Under the pieces are notes generated by a model. That model ran no database searches. It was not told the DNA's origin and saw only the letters and a list, made by a program, of their open reading frames with translations. This document shows, piece by piece, positions 1-6,611 of a stretch of DNA of 15,686 bases (position 1 is the first letter of the stretch; each line of letters begins with the position of its first letter). This DNA comes from Methanobacterium sp. Its GTDB lineage: Archaea; Methanobacteriota; Methanobacteria; Methanobacteriales; Methanobacteriaceae. The stretch covers positions 84,098-99,783 of the forward strand of contig PMMV01000068.1 in assembly GCA_003162115.1 (NCBI GenBank), read 5' to 3'. The position numbers were made by a program, and so were the translations under genes.

Positions 1-83
1 TCAGCCCTCTCATCAAGTAATAAGTCAATTACTGGAGAGGTACCTATATTACCGCATTTAATGATTCCTATTTTTACAACCAT
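1..83 (-). CDS. mtd: F420-dependent methylenetetrahydromethanopterin dehydrogenase, N-terminal fragment
   Basis: Only the first 27 codons are inside the window; the gene runs off the left edge. The translation begins MVVKIGIIKCGNIGTSPV and continues IDLLLDERA, which I recognise as the conserved start of Mtd. Mtd oxidises or reduces methylene-/methenyl-tetrahydromethanopterin with coenzyme F420 in the cytoplasmic C1 branch of hydrogenotrophic methanogenesis. The ATG (81-83) is preceded by a GGTGA Shine-Dalgarno site (88-92), spaced normally, which fixes the start. A 339-bp region with TATA-like boxes lies upstream, so the gene probably has its own promoter rather than relying on the cfbB operon. 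The assignment rests on these 27 residues, but the motif is very distinctive. Confidence 0.9.
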   Translation of the reverse strand, partial: MVVKIGIIKCGNIGTSPVIDLLLDERA

Positions 84-422
84 TTTATCACCAAAGTTGC
101 TATTCAAATGATCAAATAAGTATTTTTTGATTTAATTTTTATGACTAAGCTTTTATATGTGTATGAAAGGATTATATAAAGAGAACGTATAATAGTGAAA
201 AATGGAATAAATTAGGCAATAAATCATGCTTATAACTAATTTAAATCCTATATTTATATTTAAAAGTATAATAAAGATTTAATATGAAATATTTAATATT
301 GGACCATATATTCAAATTTCATAAAATTCTTATTAACTGGAGATACTTAAATCTAGTACTGTAATGTTTAGCTCATTGATCACAATTCATTTAATTGTTT
401 GATCTATAAAATGGGGTTTAGA
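84..422 (-). promoter_or_regulatory. mtd upstream region with candidate box A elements
   Basis: This is a gene-free AT-rich stretch between the DUF354-like gene and mtd. Reading toward mtd there are two TATA-like boxes: CTTTATATAAT (171-181) and CACATATAAAAG (150-161). A start about 25 nt downstream of either would leave a leader of roughly 45-70 nt before the GGTGA site. Which box is used cannot be decided by eye. An imperfect hairpin lies at 378-404, just beyond the stop codon of the upstream gene. I find no tRNA-like fold and no convincing ORF in the rest. Confidence 0.45.
378..404 (-). terminator. Imperfect hairpin downstream of the DUF354-like gene
   Basis: GATCACAATT (378-387) faces AATTG-TTTGATC (393-404) across a 5-nt loop, pairing over about 10 bp with one bulge. 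It lies 19-45 nt past the stop codon of the 356-residue protein. There is no long T-run after it on the minus strand, so it may be a transcript-end or processing structure rather than an efficient terminator. Confidence 0.25.
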
Positions 423-1493
423 TTATCTAAATTCGGATCTTGCATTCCATATCTTCTTAAAACTTCCAACACCGCTTGGTTTGGACTTTAATTTATCAAA
501 ACTGTCAATCAAATTTATAACATTTAAAACTGCATTTTCACCATTTTTTACCAACCAGTCTCCTTTTGGGGCTTTTAGTTCATCAACTGATCTTGATATA
601 TCATTTATTTGGGTAACTTGAATTCCTAGTTCTTTTGCAAGGTCTACACTTGCGTGAGTTCTATGAAATCCTTCTATTTTTATCGACGGAACTCCAAGTA
701 CGCCTGCTTCGATAGTGAGTCCTATCCCTGCAGCGTAAATCATGTATGATGATGCGTTAATAAGACTTGGAAGTTCAATGTAACCATCTAAAACCTTCAA
801 TTTGGGTGAAGAAACGAACTTTTTCACAAAATCTGAACTGAATCTAAATGGGATGATCAGTACATTCTCATCAATTATTTCAACTTGCTTGATGATTCTG
901 GGAATATCAACACTTTTAACATCTCCACCAAAGACCAGAACTACAAATTCATCAATACCATAAAGAGCCTTAATAGTATCTGAATTCTCAATGGACATAT
1001 CATTCACATATGAGGCCATTGGATAACCACCTATTACATAAACGTTGTTTAATCCGTATTTATCAATAACATAGTTTCTATAATGTTCCGACGGAACAGT
1101 AATAATATTAGAAAACGCTATCATCTCTATTGGATTGTATATGTCTTGTTCAATATGAAAACTGGGGATTCCGAGTATTTTAGCTGCAGATATACCTTTT
1201 CTTACATCTCCTGCATTCCCACATGTCAATAAAATATCGATATTTTTTCCCCTGAGAGATCGGATGACTCTCCATATGTCTTCCATTACCAGAGTTGCTA
1301 TTTTTAAATTGGATCTTTTCTGAGCACCCTGCCCCCTACTCTGGCCAATTGAATGGATTTCGGTGCAGTATTGGTCCATTAATTCTTTAACACCATGTCC
1401 ATGTGTTAATCCTATGATATCAGCATTTAATTGTTTTATTATGGGTATAAATGCTTTTGCAGGTGCCATTTCTGCTATAACAGCTATGCGCAT
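423..1493 (-). CDS. GT-B-fold (DUF354 / MurG-like) protein of unknown substrate
   Basis: This 356-residue soluble protein looks like two Rossmann halves. The N-terminal half opens MRIAVIAEMAPAKAF, followed by helices and a strand reading DILLTCGNAGDVRKG. The C-terminal half holds VVLVFGGD and the segment ASSYMIYAAGIGLTIEAGVLG then VPSIKI. That last pattern (glycine-rich loop, E-A, L-G-VPS) is typical of the nucleotide-sugar half of MurG, UDP-GlcNAc 2-epimerase and the archaeal DUF354 family, whose usual length it matches. No signal peptide or membrane segment is visible. The ATG has a strong GGAGG site five bases upstream. It starts 51 bp after cfbB on the same strand, so the two are probably co-transcribed. 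Function is not known to me; the glycosyltransferase or epimerase label is inference from fold-like motifs only. Confidence 0.7.
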   Translation of the reverse strand: MRIAVIAEMAPAKAFIPIIKQLNADIIGLTHGHGVKELMDQYCTEIHSIGQSRGQGAQKRSNLKIATLVMEDIWRVIRSLRGKNIDILLTCGNAGDVRKGISAAKILGIPSFHIEQDIYNPIEMIAFSNIITVPSEHYRNYVIDKYGLNNVYVIGGYPMASYVNDMSIENSDTIKALYGIDEFVVLVFGGDVKSVDIPRIIKQVEIIDENVLIIPFRFSSDFVKKFVSSPKLKVLDGYIELPSLINASSYMIYAAGIGLTIEAGVLGVPSIKIEGFHRTHASVDLAKELGIQVTQINDISRSVDELKAPKGDWLVKNGENAVLNVINLIDSFDKLKSKPSGVGSFKKIWNARSEFR

Positions 1494-1544
1494 GATATCC
1501 TCCAGAATTTCTTTATTAAATAAATTAAATTAATTGAATGAAAA

Positions 1545-2903
1545 TTATTTTTTCTCATTTGAAGCAGCACTTCTAGTGAAGTTTAAAGCAAATTGTGGGC
1601 AGGCAGCTATATGAGTATGAATATAGCTAGCAATAGTATTTTTATCCATCAATCCATCCTCTAAACCTAAAATTCCAGTACCTCGAAGAATTTTGAAAGC
1701 AAATTCGGGTTTAGAATTTCCTATATCCACTTTGGAGTAGTGAAATTCGTGACCTCGAAATATGTCCCCTTGTTTAAGTATTATATTATCTTTCTGAGCT
1801 TTTGATATTACATAACTTAAGGCCTGAACGTTTTTTGTCATTTTTGAGGGATATTTAAAAACATTGCACATATCCCTACCGTTAATGGATTTCGACAAGT
1901 ACATAAGACCACCACATTCAGCGTAAATAGGATTACCTTCATTATAATACTTATAAAGCGATCTGCGCATGGATTCATTGGATTCAAGTTTCTCTGCAAA
2001 TATTTCAGGGTAACCTCCTCCAATATAAACTCCGTCAACATCGGGTAATTCATCATCATGAAGAGGACTGAATAGGATAATTTCGGCATTATTAGCTTGC
2101 ATCGCCTCAAGATTTTCTTTATAGTAGAAATTAAAGACTTCATCCATTGCAACACCTATTTTAACACGTTCCCGATTCCCTTCGAACCATAAAGGCTCTC
2201 TTCCGTTGGATAATTTTTCAGCATCTTTCATGATAGAAATCAGGATATCCAGATCTACATTTTCAGCCATCACTTCACCCCATTTCTCAATGGATTGAAG
2301 AATACTTTCACGTTCCACAGCAGGGACCAGACCCAAATGACGTTGTTCAACTTGTATTGCAATATTACGGGGTATTCCCCCTATAACCGGCGTATTAGCC
2401 AGTGTTTCAACTGCCTCCTTTGCTTTCAAATAATGCTTCCTATTTTTTACCAAATTTAATATAACTCCTTCCACTTTTATACTTGGATCAAGGGTTTTAA
2501 ATCCTATAACAATTGCCGCAGCACTTTTTACAAGGCTTCTGGAATTCAAAATTAAAATCACGGGTGCATTTAGAGCTTTCGCAATTGAAGCTGTACTTCC
2601 AACATCTTCTAACGGACTAATCCCTTCATAAAGACCTCTTACTCCTTCTACTATTCCAAAATCAGCCCCTGAAATTTTCATTGCCCTTTCAAATCCTTCT
2701 CTGATCTGACTATCTGACATAAAGAAGGAGTCTAAATTTCTAGAATTATTCCCTGTAGCAAGACTATGATAAGTTGGATCAATATAATCTGGACCTGCCT
2801 TAAAAGGCTGTACATCATAATCATCGGACAACGCCCGCATTATTCCCGTTGAAATGGTTGTTTTCCCTACAGCGCTTCCTGTTCCAGCAATAACAGCTCT
2901 CAT
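1545..2903 (-). CDS. cfbB: Ni-sirohydrochlorin / cobyrinate a,c-diamide synthase (CfbB/CbiA)
   Basis: This enzyme uses ATP and glutamine to amidate the a- and c-acetate side chains of a tetrapyrrole. In methanogens the CfbB substrate is Ni-sirohydrochlorin in F430 synthesis; CbiA homologues act on cobyrinate for B12. The N-terminal ATPase half has P-loop [10 protein letters not shown] (residues 7-16), [11 protein letters not shown] (36-46) and [10 protein letters not shown] (85-94). The C-terminal class I-like glutaminase half has GGGYPE, the nucleophile in AECGG (Cys330), RGHEFHYS (383-390) and a late IHTH (428-431). At 452 residues it is full length. No corrin genes lie nearby and mtd does, which favours the F430 role; dual use is possible. 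There is no Shine-Dalgarno site, and a TATA box 23-30 nt before the ATG implies a leaderless mRNA. Confidence 0.9.
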   Translation of the reverse strand: MRAVIAGTGSAVGKTTISTGIMRALSDDYDVQPFKAGPDYIDPTYHSLATGNNSRNLDSFFMSDSQIREGFERAMKISGADFGIVEGVRGLYEGISPLEDVGSTASIAKALNAPVILILNSRSLVKSAAAIVIGFKTLDPSIKVEGVILNLVKNRKHYLKAKEAVETLANTPVIGGIPRNIAIQVEQRHLGLVPAVERESILQSIEKWGEVMAENVDLDILISIMKDAEKLSNGREPLWFEGNRERVKIGVAMDEVFNFYYKENLEAMQANNAEIILFSPLHDDELPDVDGVYIGGGYPEIFAEKLESNESMRRSLYKYYNEGNPIYAECGGLMYLSKSINGRDMCNVFKYPSKMTKNVQALSYVISKAQKDNIILKQGDIFRGHEFHYSKVDIGNSKPEFAFKILRGTGILGLEDGLMDKNTIASYIHTHIAACPQFALNFTRSAASNEKK

Positions 2904-2925
2904 AGTAATTAATGATGCATGATCA

Positions 2926-2933
2926 TATTTATA
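2926..2933 (-). promoter_or_regulatory. cfbB box A; leaderless start predicted
   Basis: On the minus strand TATAAATA lies 30 to 23 nt before the cfbB ATG. Archaeal transcription normally begins about 25 nt past the box, so the transcript should begin at or next to the start codon. The absence of any GGAGG/GGTGA site in front of cfbB agrees with this. Confidence 0.5.
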
Positions 2934-2960
2934 ATGTTTTGATTTTTACAATAAATTTTA

Positions 2961-2970
2961 ATTATATTAA
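2961..2970 (+). promoter_or_regulatory. Candidate box A of the radical SAM gene
   Basis: ATTATATTAA lies 17-26 nt before the ATG at 2987, which has no Shine-Dalgarno site, so this start also looks leaderless. A second plus-strand TATA-like string (TTTATAAT, 2928-2935) overlaps the cfbB box and could fire in this direction, with a start near 2957. Confidence 0.35.
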
Positions 2971-2986
2971 GGTCATACAGAAATTA

Positions 2987-4105
2987 ATGAATAGAGTTAA
3001 GAAAATGGAAATTCTGGGTGACTCAGCCAGATACGATCTATGCAATTATGGGAATTATAATGCAGACAACTTCCTATCAGGAAAAATACCCGGAATATAT
3101 AATTCCACTAACCCAAATGGAGATTGTGTACCTTTATTTAAGGTCCTAATGACCAACAAATGTTCAAATGATTGTCGTTACTGTGTTAACCATAGCAAAC
3201 ATAAATTTAACCGGATAGAATTCACACCTGAAGAACTCACTTCTATTTTTCTTGATTATTATAACAACAGATTAGTCGAAGGTTTATTTTTAAGTTCAGG
3301 AGTTCCAGGGGATGTAGATATATCCATGGAGAATATGGTTGAAGTTGCAAGAAAGCTCAGACTAGAACACGAGTATCAAGGATACATTCATTTAAAAATT
3401 TTACCTGGTGTATCTTATGATCTTATTAAAAGAGCAATGAGTCTTGCGGATCGTGTGAGTGTAAATATTGAAGCCGCTACTCCAGGTGCATTTGAAGAGT
3501 TAACAACAACCAAGACATTTAATACAGATATTTTAAGAAGGATGAAGTGGATTAAAAGGCTGATGAAAAGGGATGAAAATCTTGCACCCTCAGGTCAAAC
3601 AACACAATTCATTGTTGGCGCTACAGATGAATCTGATTCGGATATATTAGAACGTGTTAATTGGCTTTACAAAAAAATGGATATTAAACGTAGTTATTTC
3701 AGTCCATTCAACTCCATGAAAGATACTCCTTTTGAAAATCGAGAAGAACCCCATCCTAAAAGAACTTCAAGACTTTATCAGGCTGATTATCTGATTAAAT
3801 CTTATGGTTTCAAGATGAAGGAATTAGTTTTTGAAGAAAATGGCAACATGAACATTGAAATTGACCCTAAATATTCTGCAGCACTTTCCAATAAAGATAA
3901 TTTCCCTGTGGAAATTAATTCTGCTTCGTATAAAGAACTTTTGAGGGTTCCAGGAATAGGTAAAATATCTGCTAGAAGGATAATTGAATCTAGAAAAAAG
4001 GATAATTGTTTCAAAAATCTTGAAGATCTGAAAAAAATTGGTGTGATAACCAACAGAGCAGAAATTTTTGTGAAATTGAATAAATCCTATCAATCCACGT
4101 TGTAA
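2987..4105 (+). CDS. Radical SAM protein with C-terminal helix-hairpin-helix domain (putative DNA modification/repair)
   Basis: The radical SAM cluster site is [11 protein letters not shown], a Cx3Cx2C motif with Cys59, Cys63 and Cys66 when counted from the ATG at 2987. The sequence around it ([17 protein letters not shown] at the start, [13 protein letters not shown] before the cluster) matches the roughly 400-residue family annotated as putative DNA modification/repair radical SAM protein (TIGR03916). Residues about 307-362 form a helix-hairpin-helix region with [12 protein letters not shown] (321-332), a non-specific DNA-binding fold. The open frame extends to an ATG at 2912, but the extra 25 residues are hydrophobic, unlike the family, and overlap the promoter region, so I chose 2987 (372 residues). 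The chemistry is unknown. The family is usually paired with a uracil-DNA-glycosylase-type protein, which is not in this window. Confidence 0.85.
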   Translation: MNRVKKMEILGDSARYDLCNYGNYNADNFLSGKIPGIYNSTNPNGDCVPLFKVLMTNKCSNDCRYCVNHSKHKFNRIEFTPEELTSIFLDYYNNRLVEGLFLSSGVPGDVDISMENMVEVARKLRLEHEYQGYIHLKILPGVSYDLIKRAMSLADRVSVNIEAATPGAFEELTTTKTFNTDILRRMKWIKRLMKRDENLAPSGQTTQFIVGATDESDSDILERVNWLYKKMDIKRSYFSPFNSMKDTPFENREEPHPKRTSRLYQADYLIKSYGFKMKELVFEENGNMNIEIDPKYSAALSNKDNFPVEINSASYKELLRVPGIGKISARRIIESRKKDNCFKNLEDLKKIGVITNRAEIFVKLNKSYQSTL

Positions 4106-4236
4106 TTAATATTTATTTTAGAAAAAATTGTTTCACTACTTATGAATTATCATTTGACAGATTACAAAAAGAAATACTGAACCTATTTTATACTTATAAG
4201 TTATAAGTTAAAACTTATAACTATTATGAAACTTAA
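4106..4236. other. Convergent intergenic region holding a palindrome cluster
   Basis: The radical SAM gene and the ParA operon converge here. The right half contains the palindromic cluster listed separately at 4192-4221; the left half is AT-rich with short A/T runs that may end the plus-strand transcript. I see no gene. Confidence 0.5.
4192..4221. repeat. Palindromic TTATAAGTT cluster downstream of the ParA operon (candidate centromere-like site)
   Basis: Two overlapping symmetric elements are visible. ACTTATAAGT (4192-4201) is a perfect 10-bp palindrome. GTTATAAGTT (4200-4209) and AACTTATAAC (4212-4221) are perfect 10-bp inverted arms separated by AA. The same words recur upstream of parA (5483-5518). 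The cluster begins 16 nt past the stop codon of the ParA partner gene, between two convergent genes, where a promoter operator would have no obvious use. A stem of nearly pure A/T would be a weak terminator, so a protein-binding site is the more attractive reading, but that is inference. Confidence 0.6.
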
Positions 4237-4677
4237 TTATATCTCCCTATCTTCAAACTCTTCCCATAGCTCCGGATATTTATCCTTTACAGCTTCCTCT
4301 ATAAGGGCTGAAGCTTCTTTACTTATGCTGAATTCGGGTTTAGTTTTCTTTAAAAGTCTCAATACAGCAGCAGACTTGGCAGACCAAAGTGATATACGAG
4401 GGTTTTTTCTAACTTCTAGTATAACATTTTCAACCAATGTTTGATCTAATGAGCTTTCAATATCTCTATCTTCAGATTTATTCTCTAAATGCTCTAGAGT
4501 CTTATTATTATCCCTCTTTTTATTTGATTTTTTTAAATCAGCTCTAACATTGACTTTTCTTTGTGGTTCATTTGATATCTTAGATTTTTGTTCTTTTTTC
4601 TTTTCATCGGTGAAATCTGGTCTTATAAGTGCATCCAGCCCCTTACCTAGTGCACTTTCTTTTTTCCGTGTAGTCAT
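4237..4677 (-). CDS. Small ParA-partner protein with ParB-like N-terminal activating peptide
   Basis: This is a 146-residue protein in three parts. Residues 1-20 read MTTRKKESALGKGLDALIRP. This resembles the N-terminus of bacterial ParB/Spo0J (GLGKG or GLGRG, then ALL/ALF), the peptide whose basic residue stimulates ParA ATPase; the equivalent here would be Lys12. Residues 21-75 are a charged, low-complexity, probably disordered linker rich in K, E, D and N. Residues about 78-146 form a predicted helical domain of unknown family (LVENVILEVRKNPRISLW ... KYPELWEEF). The ParB CTP-binding motifs and HTH domain are absent. The ATG overlaps the parA stop codon (ATGA), so translation is probably coupled. 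I infer a DNA-binding or cargo-binding adaptor for ParA, functionally like SegB of Sulfolobus; homology to SegB is not shown. Confidence 0.75.
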   Translation of the reverse strand: MTTRKKESALGKGLDALIRPDFTDEKKKEQKSKISNEPQRKVNVRADLKKSNKKRDNNKTLEHLENKSEDRDIESSLDQTLVENVILEVRKNPRISLWSAKSAAVLRLLKKTKPEFSISKEASALIEEAVKDKYPELWEEFEDREI

Positions 4678-5459
4678 TTATTGTCCTCCAAAGTATCAAG
4701 GCTTATGATCTCTCTAGCGAGATTCAAGTAAGCTTGAGAACCACTGGACTCTTCATCATAAATAATACAAGGTTTACCATGACTTGGAGCTTCTGCAAGT
4801 GTTATATTCCGTGGAATTGTGGTTTTAAATATATGCTCACTTGCTCCAAAATACTCTTTGACGTTGCTGTAGACGTCTCTGCCTAATCTTGTTCTAGAAT
4901 CATAGAGAGTTAGTAGAATGCCCTTAATTGGTGATGGACTTTTAAGTCTGGTTTCTACCAGCTGTATAGCCTCTAAAAGATCAGCCATCCCCTCTAATGC
5001 ATAAAATTCCGCTTGGATTGGTATTATGACACTATCTGCAGCTACTAAGCAGTTTATAGTTAAAATTCCTAATGAAGGAGGTACGTCAATGAAAACGTAA
5101 TCATAGTCTTCGGAAATGCTTTCAATTGCAAAATCAAGTATGGTGTGGTATCCAACCTCTTTACTCAGTTCGATCTCAGCTCCGCTAAGTGCAATATTAC
5201 TTGGAATCACATCAAGTCCTGGAATCTCTGTGTCTATAATTGCATCTTCAAGGGCATTCTCACCTGTTAAAACAGAATATATGGTACGTGTAACCTCGTT
5301 TTTTTCTACTCCAAATCCTGTAGTAGCATTACCCTGTGGATCCATGTCAACTACCAAAACCTGTTTACCATAAAGCGCAAGGGCTGCTGCTAAGTTTACA
5401 GCGGTTGTTGTTTTTCCGCAACCGCCCTTCTGATTCAATATTGCTATTACCTCTGCCAT
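4674..5459 (-). CDS. parA: ParA/Soj-family chromosome-partition ATPase
   Basis: This is a 261-residue P-loop ATPase of the ParA/MinD superfamily. The deviant Walker A is KGGCGKTT (11-18), with the signature lysine at 11. The switch region is VDMDPQGN (37-44), the Walker B strand is VFIDVPPSLG (122-131), and the late conserved IPRNITLAEAPSHGKP spans 225-240. There is no N-terminal HTH domain, so it is the short chromosomal Soj-like type rather than a P1 ParA. Such proteins dimerise on ATP, bind DNA non-specifically and move cargo when a partner stimulates hydrolysis. The partner is most likely the downstream gene, which overlaps by 4 bp. The ATG follows GGAGGA by six bases. A 22-bp palindrome sits next to the predicted box A, suggesting autoregulation. 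Confidence 0.92.
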   Translation of the reverse strand: MAEVIAILNQKGGCGKTTTAVNLAAALALYGKQVLVVDMDPQGNATTGFGVEKNEVTRTIYSVLTGENALEDAIIDTEIPGLDVIPSNIALSGAEIELSKEVGYHTILDFAIESISEDYDYVFIDVPPSLGILTINCLVAADSVIIPIQAEFYALEGMADLLEAIQLVETRLKSPSPIKGILLTLYDSRTRLGRDVYSNVKEYFGASEHIFKTTIPRNITLAEAPSHGKPCIIYDEESSGSQAYLNLAREIISLDTLEDNK

Positions 5460-5465
5460 AATATA

Positions 5466-5471
5466 TCCTCC
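5466..5471 (-). promoter_or_regulatory. Strong Shine-Dalgarno site of parA
   Basis: GGAGGA on the minus strand, six bases before the ATG at 5459. It confirms the parA start and shows that this operon has a leader, unlike cfbB. Confidence 0.7.
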
Positions 5472-5482
5472 TATAGATAATT

Positions 5483-5518
5483 GTTATAAGTTCTAAATTA
5501 TAACTTATAAGTTATAAT
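5483..5518. repeat. Palindromic TTATAAGTT cluster upstream of parA (candidate operator or centromere-like site)
   Basis: TTATAACTTATAAGTTATAA (5498-5517) is a perfect 20-bp palindrome that extends to 22 bp with the flanking A and T. A further half-site, GTTATAAGTT (5483-5492), lies 5 bp to the left of the 22-bp palindrome. The central ACTTATAAGT (5503-5512) is identical to the one at 4192-4201 beyond the other end of the operon. Its position between the predicted box A and the transcription start of parA fits an operator bound by ParA's partner. The shared copy downstream fits a partition site. Confidence 0.65.
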
Positions 5519-5528
5519 ATATATATTT
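5516..5528 (-). promoter_or_regulatory. parA box A
   Basis: An alternating A/T string (AAAATATATATAT on the minus strand) abuts the 22-bp palindrome. A start about 25 nt downstream would fall near 5496, so a protein on the palindrome would cover the initiation region. The exact register of the box in this repeat is uncertain. Confidence 0.45.
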
Positions 5529-5701
5529 TCATAAATTAAAACAACAATTCTAAAAAAATTAAATAATTATTTCATTATTAAGTCCCGAATAGTACCAGAA
5601 ATTATGAAATGATTTCTACAATATACTGAATATTCTAACTAAAACCATGTTTAGAAAATTATATTAGATAACCATCACATAAATGTTAATTAGGGTGTTT
5701 T

Positions 5702-5905
5702 ATGTCCGATGGAAAAATTTGTATAAAATGTGAAGAATGTGGATACGTCAGAGATTTAAAGGGAGATACTAAGCCAATTGAAGAGGGATCTTACAACAGA
5801 CTTCGTTCAGGTAATACCAGAAGGAATATTAAAGAGGAACCAGTAGAATCACAGGGTACCTGTCCAGAATGTGGATGCATTGATTATGTAATAATATTGA
5901 AATAA
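5702..5905 (+). CDS. Small six-cysteine zinc-ribbon protein
   Basis: This is a 67-residue protein with CxxCxxC near the N-terminus (Cys7, Cys10, Cys13, in CIKCEECGYV) and CPECGC near the C-terminus (Cys54, Cys57, Cys59). Two CxxC knuckles separated by about 40 polar residues with a central basic stretch (RLRSGNTRRN) are the pattern of a zinc ribbon, perhaps binding nucleic acid or protein. The extra Cys7 and Cys59 are unusual for one simple ribbon. The ATG follows an AGGGTG Shine-Dalgarno-like site, and a TATA-like ATTATATTAG (5659-5668) lies upstream. It diverges from parA across 242 bp. I do not recognise a named family, and no function can be assigned. Confidence 0.75.
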   Translation: MSDGKICIKCEECGYVRDLKGDTKPIEEGSYNRLRSGNTRRNIKEEPVESQGTCPECGCIDYVIILK

Positions 5906-6162
5906 GTAAAACTAATCAGATAATTATATTTAGGATAAATTATGATGTAAACTAAAATAGCAAATTATTTTTGAATATAACTCTTTAACTTCTGATTATC
6001 TTGTTTTAAATGTAGTGTATGTAAAATTATAACTAATTTATAAATATTATATAGATATTTAATTAATTAACCTTTTTTCTATATTAAAGCTTTAATTCAA
6101 TTTTAAATTGTGAATGATTAGAATAATGTAATATAATTTATAAATAACCGAAGTTGATGTGA
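5906..6162. other. AT-rich intergenic stretch with a TATA box at its right end
   Basis: There is no ORF of note between the zinc-ribbon gene and the 54-codon ORF. Several short T-runs could end the zinc-ribbon transcript. TTTATAAATAA (6137-6147) is a good archaeal box A match, placed 16-26 nt before the next ATG, which would give a leaderless or nearly leaderless message. Confidence 0.4.
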
Positions 6163-6327
6163 ATGATTGATAAAGAGAAATTGCGTGAAGTTGAAAACAG
6201 ACTTTGGATTTCTATACGTGATAATTTCAATTATGCTTATGATAATGGTGAAATTAAAATATGCCAAAAGATTGATCTTCTAAATAATGCTTATGAATTA
6301 AAAAAATATCTTGGTCAGATTAGGTAA
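6163..6327 (+). CDS. Possible 54-residue hypothetical protein
   Basis: This short ORF encodes a hydrophilic, mostly helical peptide starting MIDKEKLREVENRLW and ending NNAYELKKYLGQIR. No domain is recognisable. Support for it being real is the box A (TTTATAAATAA) at leaderless distance and the amphipathic, protein-like composition. Against it are its length, the lack of a clear Shine-Dalgarno site and its AT-rich setting. After the TAA stop the same frame stays open for another 62 codons (to 6513). The ORF may therefore be the intact start of a longer gene that has been interrupted, or a genuine small protein. Confidence 0.4.
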   Translation: MIDKEKLREVENRLWISIRDNFNYAYDNGEIKICQKIDLLNNAYELKKYLGQIR

Positions 6328-6611
6328 TTGATAGGGAATATAAGAAATATTCAAATTTATGTAAAATTTTTAACAGAAGAAGATTTAAGAGATAATGTAA
6401 AAATAACTGAAAAATTTTCTAAATTCTATAAAATAGGATGCCCAGGTTTTTTATCTATAGAAATTTTCCGAGACGATTTAATATATCAATATAAGTTATT
6501 AATTTTTTTCTGATTAACACATATCCTTCAATGAATAATTTAAGATAGATATTAGTTGAATTGATTCTTTTTATTATAATTTAATTAATTAAAAATATAA
6601 AAAAAATATGT
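6328..6611. other. Open in-frame continuation, then thrS 3' flank
   Basis: From 6328 to 6513 the frame of the 54-codon ORF is open again, reading LIGNIRNIQIYVKFLTEEDL and ending in a hydrophobic tail. Its only start is a TTG with no ribosome-binding site, so I do not call it a gene. The rest, 6514-6611, is A/T-rich. On the minus strand it contains T-runs just past the thrS stop that probably end that transcript. Confidence 0.3.

Noticed and set aside
2912..2986. N-terminal extension of the radical SAM frame up to an ATG at 2912
   Set aside because: The added 25 residues are hydrophobic and unlike the family, overlap the promoter space of cfbB and have no ribosome-binding site. The ATG at 2987 matches the expected family start.
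4226..4444. 72-codon open frame on the plus strand
   Set aside because: It lies antisense inside the ParA partner gene, which has the better start, overlap with parA and recognisable motif.
6328..6513. 61-codon frame starting with TTG
   Set aside because: No ribosome-binding site, a TTG start directly after an in-frame stop, and no recognisable domain. Kept only as a note to the preceding ORF.
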